Assembly: GCA_029990175.1 (NCBI GenBank)
Contig: JARKIP010000005.1
Location: forward strand, 51,449,001-51,513,000
Origin: Petunia secreta
Lineage: Eukaryota; Streptophyta; Magnoliopsida; Solanales; Solanaceae
Direction: 5' to 3'
DNA: 64,000 nucleotides
How positions within the stretch are numbered: the stretch's first letter is position 1; every line of letters begins with the position of its first letter. Below, one piece after another: positions 55,527-64,000 of this stretch. The translations under genes were made by a program, and so were the position numbers. Below the pieces are notes generated by a model. It did not search any database. It saw only the letters and a program-made list of their open reading frames with translations, and was not told the origin of the DNA.

Positions 55527-58108
55527 AATTATTGGCAGCTGGTATCATATACCCAATTTCAGATAGCCCTTGGGTAAGTCCAGTACAGGTAGTACCCAAA
55601 AAGGGAGGTATGACTGTTGTGAAAAATGAAAATAATGAGCTCATATCTACCCGGACTGTCACAGGATGGAGAGTCTGTATTGATTACAGACGATTAAATG
55701 ATGCTACCAGAAAAGACCATTTTCCGTTACCCTTTATTGATCAAATGTTGGAAAGAGTAGCAGGTCATGCTTTTTACTGTTTTCTTGATGGTTACTCTGG
55801 GTATAACCAAATACCAATAGCCCCCGAGGATCAGGACAAAACAACATTTACTTGTCCTCATGGTACATATGCTTACAGAAGAATGCCTTTTGGACTGTGC
55901 AATGCGCCGGCTACTTTTCAACGGTGCATGTCTGCTATTTTTTCAGATATGACAGAAAAGTTTTTGGAAATTTTTATGGATGATTTTACTCTGTTCGGAA
56001 AAACTTTTGAAAACTGTTTGCACAATTTGACTCTTGTACTCGAAAGGTGCGAAGAGTCAAATTTGATTTTGAATTGGGAAAAATGTCATTTCATGGTTAC
56101 AGAAGGAATTGTTTTGGGACATAAAATCACTTCTAAAGGGATAGAAGTAGATAGAGCAAAAATTGATTTAATTGCAAGATTGCCCCCTCCCACAACTGTG
56201 AAAGGCATTAGAAGTTTTTTGGGACATGCTGGTTTTTATAGAAGGTTCATAAAAGATTTTTCAAAAATTTCAATACCTCTCACAAATCTTTTAATGAAGG
56301 ATGTGCCGTTTGAATTTTCTGAAAATTGCGAAAAAGCTTTTGAATTGCTAAAAGAAAAACTTACAAAAGCACCAGTTGTTGTTTCTCCAGATTGGAATCT
56401 ACCATTTGAGATCATGTGTGATGCAAGTGATACTGCTGTTGGAGCAGTATTAGGACAGAGAAAGGATAGAATTTTTCGTCCAATTTACTACGCCAGTAGA
56501 ACTTTAAATGAAGCTCAATTGAATTATGCTACAACAGAAAAAGAGCTACTGGCAGTAGTATTTATTTTTGATAAATTTCGTTCCTATCTGATTGGAACCA
56601 AGGTCATAGTCTTCACTGATCATGCAGCATTAAGATATCTTTTGACAAAAAAGGATGCTAGGCCTAGATTGTTAAGATGGATACTTTTGTTGCAAGAATT
56701 TGACCTTGAAATAAAAGATAAGAAGGGAACTGAAAATCAAGTAGCAGATCATTTGTCTAGATTGGAAACACCACCTACTGAGGCAGTAGAAATCAGGGAA
56801 GAATTTCCAGATGAGCATATTTTCTCGATCTCTGTGATCACAAATCAGGCTCCCTGGTTTGCTGACATTGCCAATTATTTGGTAGCACATTGGATGCCAA
56901 AGGAATTTTCTCCACAGCAAAGAAGGAAGCTCAAAACTGATGCTAGACATTATTTCTGGGAAAATCCTTACTTGTTTAAATTTTGTGCAGATAATGTTGT
57001 GCGAAGATGTGTACCAGAAAAAGAAATGAAGGATATTTTGAGCCATTGTCATGATGGAGCAGTTGGAGGACACCACAGTTCGAACGGAACAGCTTCCAAA
57101 ATTTTGGAAGCAGGATTCTACTGGCCTACATTGTTTAAGGATGCAAGGTCATATGTTTTAACATGTGACAAATGTCAGAGGACAGGTAACATTTCAAAAA
57201 GGGACGAAATGCCTTTAAACTCTATACTCATATGTGAAATATTTGATGTTTGGAGTATAGATTTTATGGGACCATTTCCTTCCTCGCAATCTTGTCAATA
57301 CATTTTGGTAGCAGTAGATTACGTTTCAAAATGGGTAGAAGCAATTGCAACAACAACAAATGATGCTAAGGTTGTGTGCAAATTTCTTAAGAAAAATATT
57401 TTTACTAGGTTTGGGACTCCTAGAGTGATTATCAGTGACCAAGGCACGCATTTTATGAATAAGCAATTTTCCACTTTACTGTCTCGGTATGGGGTGACTC
57501 ATAAAACAGGCACATCTTATCATGCACAGACGAGTGGCCAAGTTGAGGTTTCTAACAGAGAATTAAAAAGAATTTTGGAAAAAACTGTTAGTACCTCACG
57601 TAAGGATTGGGCTTTGAAATTAGATGATGCATTATGGGCCTATCGAACTGCCTTTAAAACACCAATTGGGACTTCACCATATAGGCTTGTTTTTGGAAAA
57701 GCTTGTCACTTACCAGTTGAAATTGAGCACAAAGCTTTTTGGGCAGTGAAAACATTGAATATCGACATAAGCAGTGCAGGTAAAAATAGGTTGTTCCAAA
57801 TTGATGAATTAGATGAATTTAGGTTGAATTCTTATGAAAATGCTTTGTTGTATAAAGAAAAAGTGAAAAGGTGGCATGACAAGTTGATCCGTCACAAAGA
57901 GTTTCAGACTGGTGATCAAGTTCTTTTGTATAATAGTCGACTAAGGCTATTTCCTGGGAAGTTTAAATCCCGCTGGACTGGTCCGTTTGTAGTAACAGAT
58001 GTTACTCCATATGGAGCCATTGAAATTCAGAAAGTCAGTGGAGGTGAGAAATTTAAGGTGAATGGCCACAGGTTGAAGTTATATTTTGGAGGACAGTATG
58101 AAAAATAA
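55391..58108 (+). CDS. Athila pol: RT, RNase H, integrase
   Basis: 905 open residues, of which the real pol begins about residue 45 (near 55525), after the frame change from gag-protease. RT: VCIDYRRLNDATRKDHFPLP near 55673, FLDGYSGYNQI near 55780, MPFGLCNAPATFQRC near 55883 and the catalytic FMDDF near 55972, where Tyr is replaced by Phe. RNase H: MCDASDTAVGAVL near 56415, TDHAALRYL near 56617. Integrase: HHCC zinc region near 57050-57180 (CDKCQRTG), catalytic D (SIDFMGPF near 57258), D (IISDQGTHF near 57430) and E (SGQVEVSNRE near 57535). The C terminus ends LYFGGQYEK. The catalytic residues are present, but without a fused gag-protease the copy may be non-autonomous. Confidence 0.9.
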   Translation: MDNLGYQGNQPSYMYTQDTDGGKIQANCPTTKKVKSSNAGGCEKVKLLAAGIIYPISDSPWVSPVQVVPKKGGMTVVKNENNELISTRTVTGWRVCIDYRRLNDATRKDHFPLPFIDQMLERVAGHAFYCFLDGYSGYNQIPIAPEDQDKTTFTCPHGTYAYRRMPFGLCNAPATFQRCMSAIFSDMTEKFLEIFMDDFTLFGKTFENCLHNLTLVLERCEESNLILNWEKCHFMVTEGIVLGHKITSKGIEVDRAKIDLIARLPPPTTVKGIRSFLGHAGFYRRFIKDFSKISIPLTNLLMKDVPFEFSENCEKAFELLKEKLTKAPVVVSPDWNLPFEIMCDASDTAVGAVLGQRKDRIFRPIYYASRTLNEAQLNYATTEKELLAVVFIFDKFRSYLIGTKVIVFTDHAALRYLLTKKDARPRLLRWILLLQEFDLEIKDKKGTENQVADHLSRLETPPTEAVEIREEFPDEHIFSISVITNQAPWFADIANYLVAHWMPKEFSPQQRRKLKTDARHYFWENPYLFKFCADNVVRRCVPEKEMKDILSHCHDGAVGGHHSSNGTASKILEAGFYWPTLFKDARSYVLTCDKCQRTGNISKRDEMPLNSILICEIFDVWSIDFMGPFPSSQSCQYILVAVDYVSKWVEAIATTTNDAKVVCKFLKKNIFTRFGTPRVIISDQGTHFMNKQFSTLLSRYGVTHKTGTSYHAQTSGQVEVSNRELKRILEKTVSTSRKDWALKLDDALWAYRTAFKTPIGTSPYRLVFGKACHLPVEIEHKAFWAVKTLNIDISSAGKNRLFQIDELDEFRLNSYENALLYKEKVKRWHDKLIRHKEFQTGDQVLLYNSRLRLFPGKFKSRWTGPFVVTDVTPYGAIEIQKVSGGEKFKVNGHRLKLYFGGQYEK

Positions 58109-58567
58109 GCTCTGACAATTGAGATCCTGTGATGTGGCATGAACTAGAATAAGTCGAGCTGACGACGTTAAACTCAGAACTACTTTTCAACCCCATAGCC
58201 ATTGAGGGTTAAGCATTGGAGCCTCATAAGTCCAGTATAGATTTGTTTAATCAAATACTTAATCAATTAATCTGGTTAATATCCAGGTTAGTGTACAACC
58301 AGAACTTCAAATGACGGCCTCTACAAAAACAGTGTCACCTACACAGGAATAATTCCATGGTGATCGGTATGCCTGAGTAACTGGTTGATCAACTATTTGA
58401 TTAAGCTAGTCAAATATTGGCGCAGGTAATTTTCTAGTTTATATTTAAACTAGGACCCGAGACTGGTAGGTCTAAAATTTTTCAGTCTATTGCACATAGA
58501 ATATGTGCGGTCACAGTTTTTTTCAAGCTTTCTTCTGTGATTGTATATTTGAAAGCCAAAAAAAATA

Positions 58568-58610
<43 letters not shown>

Positions 58611-59833
58611 TTATATATATATAAATTGAAGTTTTTGTGGGCCCACATAGATGCCTAAATATGCTAAACCACCCTAATCTTTGTAAATTATTAGATGCAG
58701 TAATATTATCTTGTTAAATTTCTCATGTTTTAATATCTTGTCTTATTTCTACTAATCTTTAGGATCACTAACTATTTTTGTTTTTGGTGTCTTTGATTGT
58801 GTAATTCCATTACCCAAAAAAAAAAAAAAAGGTTTTAATTAAATATATATCATATTTAAATGCTTAAGTATATATATAATTATATATGTGCTTGTATATA
58901 TACTGCAACCTAATTTATTGCACTTTGTAAATGAAAAATCTACAATATAAAGTTTTTATTTCTTGCAAACATTTATTTCTTTGATTTTTGTCATCTAACT
59001 TCCAAGCTTATGATTTTTATTCTTTGAAGGCAAAATGAATATCTCAAATCTCAACGAAACATTGAAGTTGAGAAGTTTTATGATCTAAAAGCAGGTGAAA
59101 TTATTACTTTTGACGAAAAATTGCTCCAATATCTATTGAGGCTTAATTATAGCTAAAGCACCGATTTGGAAAGATATGTTCTTTTTACCCACCTCATAAA
59201 TATCCCTTTCAAGAAAAATGTTGCTGGTACTATCCGTCCAAATATTATTGTGATATAAGGTGAAGAAAACTGTGGGAAAGATAAAAGCAATTGAAAAAGA
59301 AAAAGAGCTTTAGAACTTGAAAGGTTCTACCATGTGCAGTAAAGCACATTACTGAAATGATGAATAATTGCTCAAAAAAAAAAAAAAGGTTCCACACATT
59401 CTCCTTATAGCAGATAAATATGTATGTATTTACATAGATATATATATATATAAAAAGAAAAAGATGAAATCCCAAGCCATTTCTCAAGCCAAACACTATT
59501 CTATATAAATTCCACAATTCGGTGTTAAATTACAAAATTGATTTGAGGAGCAAGTTTTCAGAAAAAAGTATGATTACACTAAGTCTGAAAGATCATAAAA
59601 TCATCAATTTTAGTGGGGACATAAAGTGCGAGATACCATTTTTTGTCAAGCAGAGATAAATTCAAAAGTAAGGTAAAGATTTGATAAATTTTGAAAGGAT
59701 GAATAGTTTGACTGAAATAAAAATTTTATTTGGTCAGATTCTTTTTCTTACAGAGAAGCAGCAATGAAAGTGGGGAAGTAAGTATTATTCTCTTTTTCTC
59801 GAAGACGAGCAAAACTTCAAGTTAGGGGGAATT
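58109..59833. other. 3' spacer of the Athila-type element, no env-like ORF
   Basis: Some Athila elements have an env-like ORF here; none survives. It holds an AAT microsatellite (58567-58608), AT-rich tracts and the polypurine tract TTAGGGGGAATT just before 59834. Confidence 0.7.
58567..58608. repeat. (AAT)n microsatellite
   Basis: About 13 AAT units within the Athila 3' spacer. Confidence 0.9.
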
Positions 59834-60902
59834 TGATAACTATAAATTTTGTATATATTTAAATATATAAATATATTATTTAAATAATATTTTAATTCAA
59901 AATATATAGTATTATCTTTTATTTTTGTGCAAATAATAAAAATATATTACAGGACAATAAGTGGAGCCAAATCGAAGAAATAACAAACAAGGAAAAAGTA
60001 AAGAAGAAAAAGCACGTGTGGCAAGTACTACGGATGCATCCGCGGATTCCTACGGATGCATCCGTAGAAAAAAGAGCAAGAATAAATCAAGAACGTGTGG
60101 CAAATACCACGGATGCATCCGCGGATGCAAAAGCATGTGTGGCAAGTACCACGGATGCATCCGCGGATTCCTACGGATGCATCCGTAGAAAAAAGAGCAA
60201 GAATATGTGAAAAAAGTGCCACGGATGCATCCGCGGATTCCTACGGATGCATCCGTAACACTTTGGGCATGAAGTTTTCCTATAAATAGGTCCTACTTTT
60301 GCTAGCAATGAAGACAAGTTCCTACGGGAGAAAAATTCTACTTGTAGCTTTGTTTACTTTTAAAATTATTTTTCCTTTCTTGAGAAAATATTAAGAGTTT
60401 TATATTTTCTCTTTGTAGTATTTTATATTCACTCCATGGAGTAATTTTCTTTTGAGTTGGGATTAATGATGAAGCTTGATATATTATTATAATAGAATTT
60501 TTGATATTTTATTATTCTTGAGTGAGAGTATTTCTTGTCAAGTTCTTACATCAAAGTATTAGGTATATATTACTCAACTTTATCACGTGTATATATTTAT
60601 GTTATAATATTTCTTGCTAATTTTTGTTATTGAAAGAAACAAAAATTAAATAGGGATAGTGATAACTAAATATATTATCATGCTAATTTGAGGTAATTAT
60701 ATTTAATCACTTAAAATTCTTTATCTTGATTTTAAGTTTTTCATTCGAAAGAAGAAAATCATTTAGCCAAGTTATGGGATTTGACGAAAGCTAATCGAAA
60801 GAGGTTTTTGTTAATATGATGTACTCATTCAAGATAAGTATTTTTTATTTTAATACTACAAGTTTATTATTTAATTATGCTAATCGAAAGAGGCATAATT
60901 GA
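59834..60902 (+). repeat. Truncated 3' LTR of the Athila-type element
   Basis: Matches the first ~1069 bp of the 5' LTR with only a handful of differences, then stops inside the LTR hairpin (GGCATAATTGA) where an inverted LTR begins. The last ~335 bp, with the U5 end, are missing. Confidence 0.9.
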
Positions 60903-60909
60903 AAAAATT

Positions 60910-62312
60910 TGACGAGCTCTGGGCATATAAGAATTTATGCTCGTTCCCTGTCAAATTATAGTATAGTTTAAGATATCGTCCCACAGAGATTGGAGAGTCT
61001 ATGCTACAAATTTGTATTATCTATCCTACTATTTAAGAGAGTCAATTTTTGAGTGAAAAGAGTTGAAATTATATCTACTTGGAAAGATAAAAAATTTGTT
61101 TTTGATTTTTGATAAAAAAGAGTTGGGGTTTCATGAATTCACTTGATATAAAATTATAATGGAGTTTAAATACCTCATTTTCTATTATACATATCAAACT
61201 CCTATAAAGATAGAAAATTAATATTTCTACTAAAGTTTATTATTCAATTATGCCTCTTTCGATTAGCATAATTAAATAATAAACTTGTAGTATTAAAATA
61301 GAAAATACTTATCTTGAATGAGTACATCATATTAACAAAAACCTCTTTCGATTAGCTTTCGTCAAATCCCATAACTTGGCTAAATGATTTTCTTCTTTCG
61401 AATGAAAAACTTAAAATCAAGATAAAGAATTTTAAGTGATTAAATATAATTACCTCAAATTAGCATGATAATATATTTAGTTATCACTATCCCTATTTAA
61501 TTTTTGTTTCTTTCAATAACAAAAATTAGCAAGAAATATTATGACATAAATATATACACGTGATAAAGTTGAGTAATATGTACCTAATACTTTGATGTAA
61601 GAACTTGACAAGAAATACTCTCACTCAAGAATAATAAAATATCAAAAATTCTATTATAATAATATATCAAGCTTCATCATTAATCCCAACTCAAAAGAAA
61701 ATTACTCCATGGAGTGAATATAAAATACTACAAAGAGAAAATATAAAACTCTTAATATTTTCTCAAGAAAGGAAAAATAATTTTAAAAGTAAACAAAGCT
61801 ACAAGTAGAATTTTTCTCCCGTAGGAACTTGTCTTCATTGCTAGCAAAAGTAGGACCTATTTATAGGAAAACTTCATGCCCAAAGTGTCACGGATGCATC
61901 CGTAGGAATCCGCGGATGCATCCGTGGCACTTTTTTCACATATTCTTGCTCTTTTTTCTACGGATGCATCCGTAGGAATCCGCGGATGCATCCGTGGTAC
62001 TTGCCACACATGCTTTTGCATCCGCGGATGCATCCGTGGTATTTGCCACACGTTCTTGATTTATTCTTGCTCTTTTTTCTACGGATGCATCCGTAGGAAT
62101 CCGCAGATGCATCCGTAGTACTTGCCACACGTGCTTTTTCTTCTTTGCTTTTTCCTTGTTTGTTATTTCTTCGATTTGGCTCCACTTTTTGTCCTGTAAT
62201 ATATTTTTATTATTTGCACAAAAATAAAAGATAATACTATATATTTTGAATTAAAATATTACTTAAATAATATATTTATATATCTAAATATATACAAAAT
62301 TTATAGTTATCA
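60910..62312 (-). repeat. Third, inverted full-length LTR of the Athila-type element
   Basis: 1403 bp. On the minus strand it runs TGATAACT (62312) to GAGCTCGTCA (60910) and is followed by AATTTTT, the spacer between LTR and primer site. Palindrome array at 61892-62115. Confidence 0.92.
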
Positions 62313-62349
62313 CAAACCTACCTACTATGAAAAATTTGTATTGCCTTCC

Positions 62350-63099
62350 TGATGCAACCCAAATTGCATCGAGACCATTCACTCGAAGTCAAGCCAAGGA
62401 CATACAAGACGCTCACCTACACTTGGTTTGGAGAGGCGTGGATGAGACGAGCTCGGGGAAGGACTTAAAGGCAATGCATTGGAGCTCATTCCATGTGGAA
62501 ACAGGGCAGGAAACAGTGCAAGAAGCAGGGGAGCAAAACAGGGCAAAAACAGGGGAAGTCTGCTGAGCTTACTGCCTAAGACTGGAAACTTGCTCTTCGC
62601 GATCGCGTCCATCACTCACGCGATCGCGATGACCATTTCTTTTGCCTGCGCGATCGCGCCAAGACTCGCGCTATCGCGACCTTCTGCATTTTAGTGTTCC
62701 ACGCGATCGCATATAACTCTGCGCGATCGCGAAGAACACTCGAGTAGCAGCGGACCAGAATGCTAGGAAACATTGTAATGAGGTGCTATAAATGCCCTCT
62801 TTCATCATTTATTGTTTTTACACGACATTGAACACAAAACACATTGAATGAGCATAGCTCTTGACATTGTAACTCTTTTGGCTTGAAATCAATTGGATGA
62901 ATCCAAGTTGCTCTTCAATCCATCTTCGATCATTCTATTTGCTTGAGCCTCGTGTCTCTTGAGGATAGTTGCTTAGCGTAGGTGATTCTTTCCAATCGCT
63001 CGGGGTGTAACGGAACAAGTTCTTCGTTGCTACTCGACTTTAGTGTGAGTCTCGTCTCGTTTCTTATCTTTTATCGCTTTCGTATTTTCGATTGCATCA
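62350..63099 (+). repeat. 5' LTR of the right-hand LTR element
   Basis: About 750 bp. The left part encodes PFTRSQAKDIQ in one frame, resembling the C-terminal tail of gypsy polyproteins. TATAAAT lies at 62787. The left boundary is placed by analogy with the TGATGC start of the related element. Confidence 0.72.
62598..62731. repeat. Paired CGCGATCGCG palindrome array in U3
   Basis: Six boxes centred near 62602, 62623, 62653, 62672, 62706 and 62726: three pairs with 19-21 bp between centres. The array ends about 55 bp before the TATA box. Confidence 0.9.
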
Positions 63100-63101
63100 G
63101 T

Positions 63102-63113
63102 TGGTATCAGAGC
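63102..63113 (+). other. Primer-binding site of the right-hand element
   Basis: TGGTATCAGAGC two bases after the LTR. Confidence 0.92.
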
Positions 63114-63754
63114 AAGGCTAGGGTTGCGTTCTTACGAGCCCTCGTCCTACTCTTCGTGCTTGTCATCTTTGTTCCGCATTTATTTTCGTGTTCTTGTTCT
63201 TGTTATATTGAAAAAGAAGAAAAAAATTCAAAAACTCAAAAACCCAAAATTTTGAAGGAAATCGCTTGTTGTTACGATTTTGTTGGTTTTGATTATCGGG
63301 GATTGTTTGTTTACGTGAACCCGACAATTGGGTACCAACAAAACGCGTTTTGGAGTTGAAAATCAAAAGTTCAAAAAAATTGAACCCTAGGTTGGGTATT
63401 TTGCAAAATTTGCCAAAACTTGCTTGATGTTATGATATTGTGATTGTTTGGTGTCGGGGATTGTTCACAATAGTTTTCCCGTTGTTTTGATACCAACATA
63501 ACATCATTTGGAGCATTGTAGTGAAAAATCGAAAATTTGGTTCTTGAAGGTTTTGGAAATATTGAAGAACTTGTCAAAATCTTTGAAAACAAGTTGTTTG
63601 ATGGTTGTTTTTGTGTATGAACTATTGGGGAATGTTTGTTCCAGCTGAAAAACATCTTTGGAAAGCTTGAAAACTGAAATACCTTGCATTTGGGTTGTTG
63701 TTGTGCCAAAACTGCTGTTTTTCTGTCGAGATTCTGGTTCAGCTGAACAAACCT

Positions 63755-63838
63755 GCGCGATCGCGCAAGGTCTCGCGCTATCGCGCCAACTCTGAATTTT
63801 TGTTCATCGCGGTCGCGCTCATCGGCACGCGATCGCGA
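63755..63838. repeat. CGCGATCGCG boxes in the leader of the right-hand element
   Basis: Four boxes centred near 63760, 63779, 63812 and 63832: two pairs, 19 and 20 bp between centres. They repeat the U3 box type in the 5' leader. Confidence 0.88.
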
Positions 63839-64000
63839 AGTGTGTCAATTTCCAGAATTTCCTGAAGTTGGACAGAATGCTCGCAAAGCCATCGTAACAG
63901 TTTCCAACCACCAAAACTCCCATAGCATCATCAAATATGGTGAGTTTCTAGATCACAAACCAAAATTCATCCAATTCCGAATCCGTTTAGTGGCGATTCG

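Larger units (their letters stand above)
51279..62312 (+). mobile_element. Athila-type Ty3/gypsy retrotransposon composite with a third, inverted LTR
   Basis: Order: complete LTR (51279-52683), Athila-type primer site, gag-protease, RT-RNase H-integrase, 1.7-kb 3' spacer, polypurine tract, LTR truncated after about 1069 bp (59834-60902), 7 bp of internal sequence in reverse (60903-60909), then a full-length inverted LTR (60910-62312). Both outer ends are therefore U3 ends (TGATAACT). One exact duplication, CAAAC, flanks the whole (51274-51278 and 62313-62317). LTRs are nearly identical, so the insertion is young. gag has one nonsense codon and gag-pol one frame change. Confidence 0.9.
62350..64000 (+). 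mobile_element. Second non-autonomous-type LTR element, 5' part (runs off window)
   Basis: LTR 62350-63099 (TGATGCAACC ... GATTGCATCA), 2-bp spacer and an initiator-Met primer site. The R-U5 half (GATCATTCTATTTGC, TCTTGAGGATAGTTGC, CGGGGTGTAACG) is clearly related to the element at 34993-40587, but U3 is not. The leader to 64000 has no ORF with motifs. It lies only 32 bp beyond the Athila composite's target duplication. The 3' end and target duplication are outside the window. Confidence 0.78.

Noticed and set aside
62327..62694. Plus- and minus-strand ORFs of 71-79 codons at the right-hand LTR
   Set aside because: They span the LTR boundary and the CGCGATCGCG array. Only PFTRSQAKDIQ is meaningful, as an element remnant.

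Overview
The window is plant nuclear DNA. The evidence is spliced genes with GT/AG introns, LTR retrotransposons of the SIRE/Maximus, Ty1/copia, Tat and Athila types, Stowaway and Harbinger MITEs, and tRNA-derived SINE fragments with the wording and TTG tail typical of Solanaceae. I infer a Solanaceae genome (Nicotiana/Solanum/Lycium-like); the genus cannot be settled by reading.

Only two host genes look intact. A single-coding-exon RING-H2 E3 ubiquitin ligase lies at 9349-10506 (+), with an inferred 5'UTR intron at 8507-9333. A three-exon cytosolic pyruvate kinase lies at 13619-20142 (-). Both are bordered by old partial tandem duplications: the RING 3' end recurs about 1.2 kb downstream, and part of pyruvate kinase intron 1, with the last bases of exon 1, recurs about 2.3-2.7 kb inside the same intron. 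A third, unrecognised host-like ORF starts at 51182. It is split by an 11-kb retroelement and again by a second LTR element.

Layout: 1-5457 decayed SIRE-type copia 3' half with 3' LTR; 5458-8506 intergenic with an inverted-repeat element and a SINE; 8507-10506 RING gene; 10507-13340 duplicated 3' flank; 13347-20330 pyruvate kinase; 20.6-22.3 kb MITE cluster; 23.2-25.1 kb inverted-repeat element enclosing a pararetrovirus-like relic and a Harbinger MITE; 25144-41504 a Tat-type gypsy element (TSD CAACC) hosting a 5.6-kb non-autonomous LTR element at 34993-40587 (TSD GGGTT); 41.6-43.4 kb a long-TIR element; 44298-49883 an intact copia (TSD TTATT); 51279-62312 an Athila-type gypsy composite (TSD CAAAC); 62350-64000 the 5' part of a second non-autonomous LTR element.

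Two structures stand out. First, the Athila composite and the 34993-40587 composite each carry three LTRs, the third inverted and joined U5-to-U5, so that both outer ends are U3 ends; each is bracketed by one matching 5-bp target duplication, as if the rearranged cDNA integrated as a unit. Second, three LTR families carry, just upstream of the U3 TATA box, arrays of short GC-rich palindromes grouped in pairs with centres about 19-22 bp apart. The palindrome itself differs completely (GGATGCATCC; GAGGCGNNCCGCCTC; CGCGATCGCG). In the two related non-autonomous families the boxes recur in the 5' leader.
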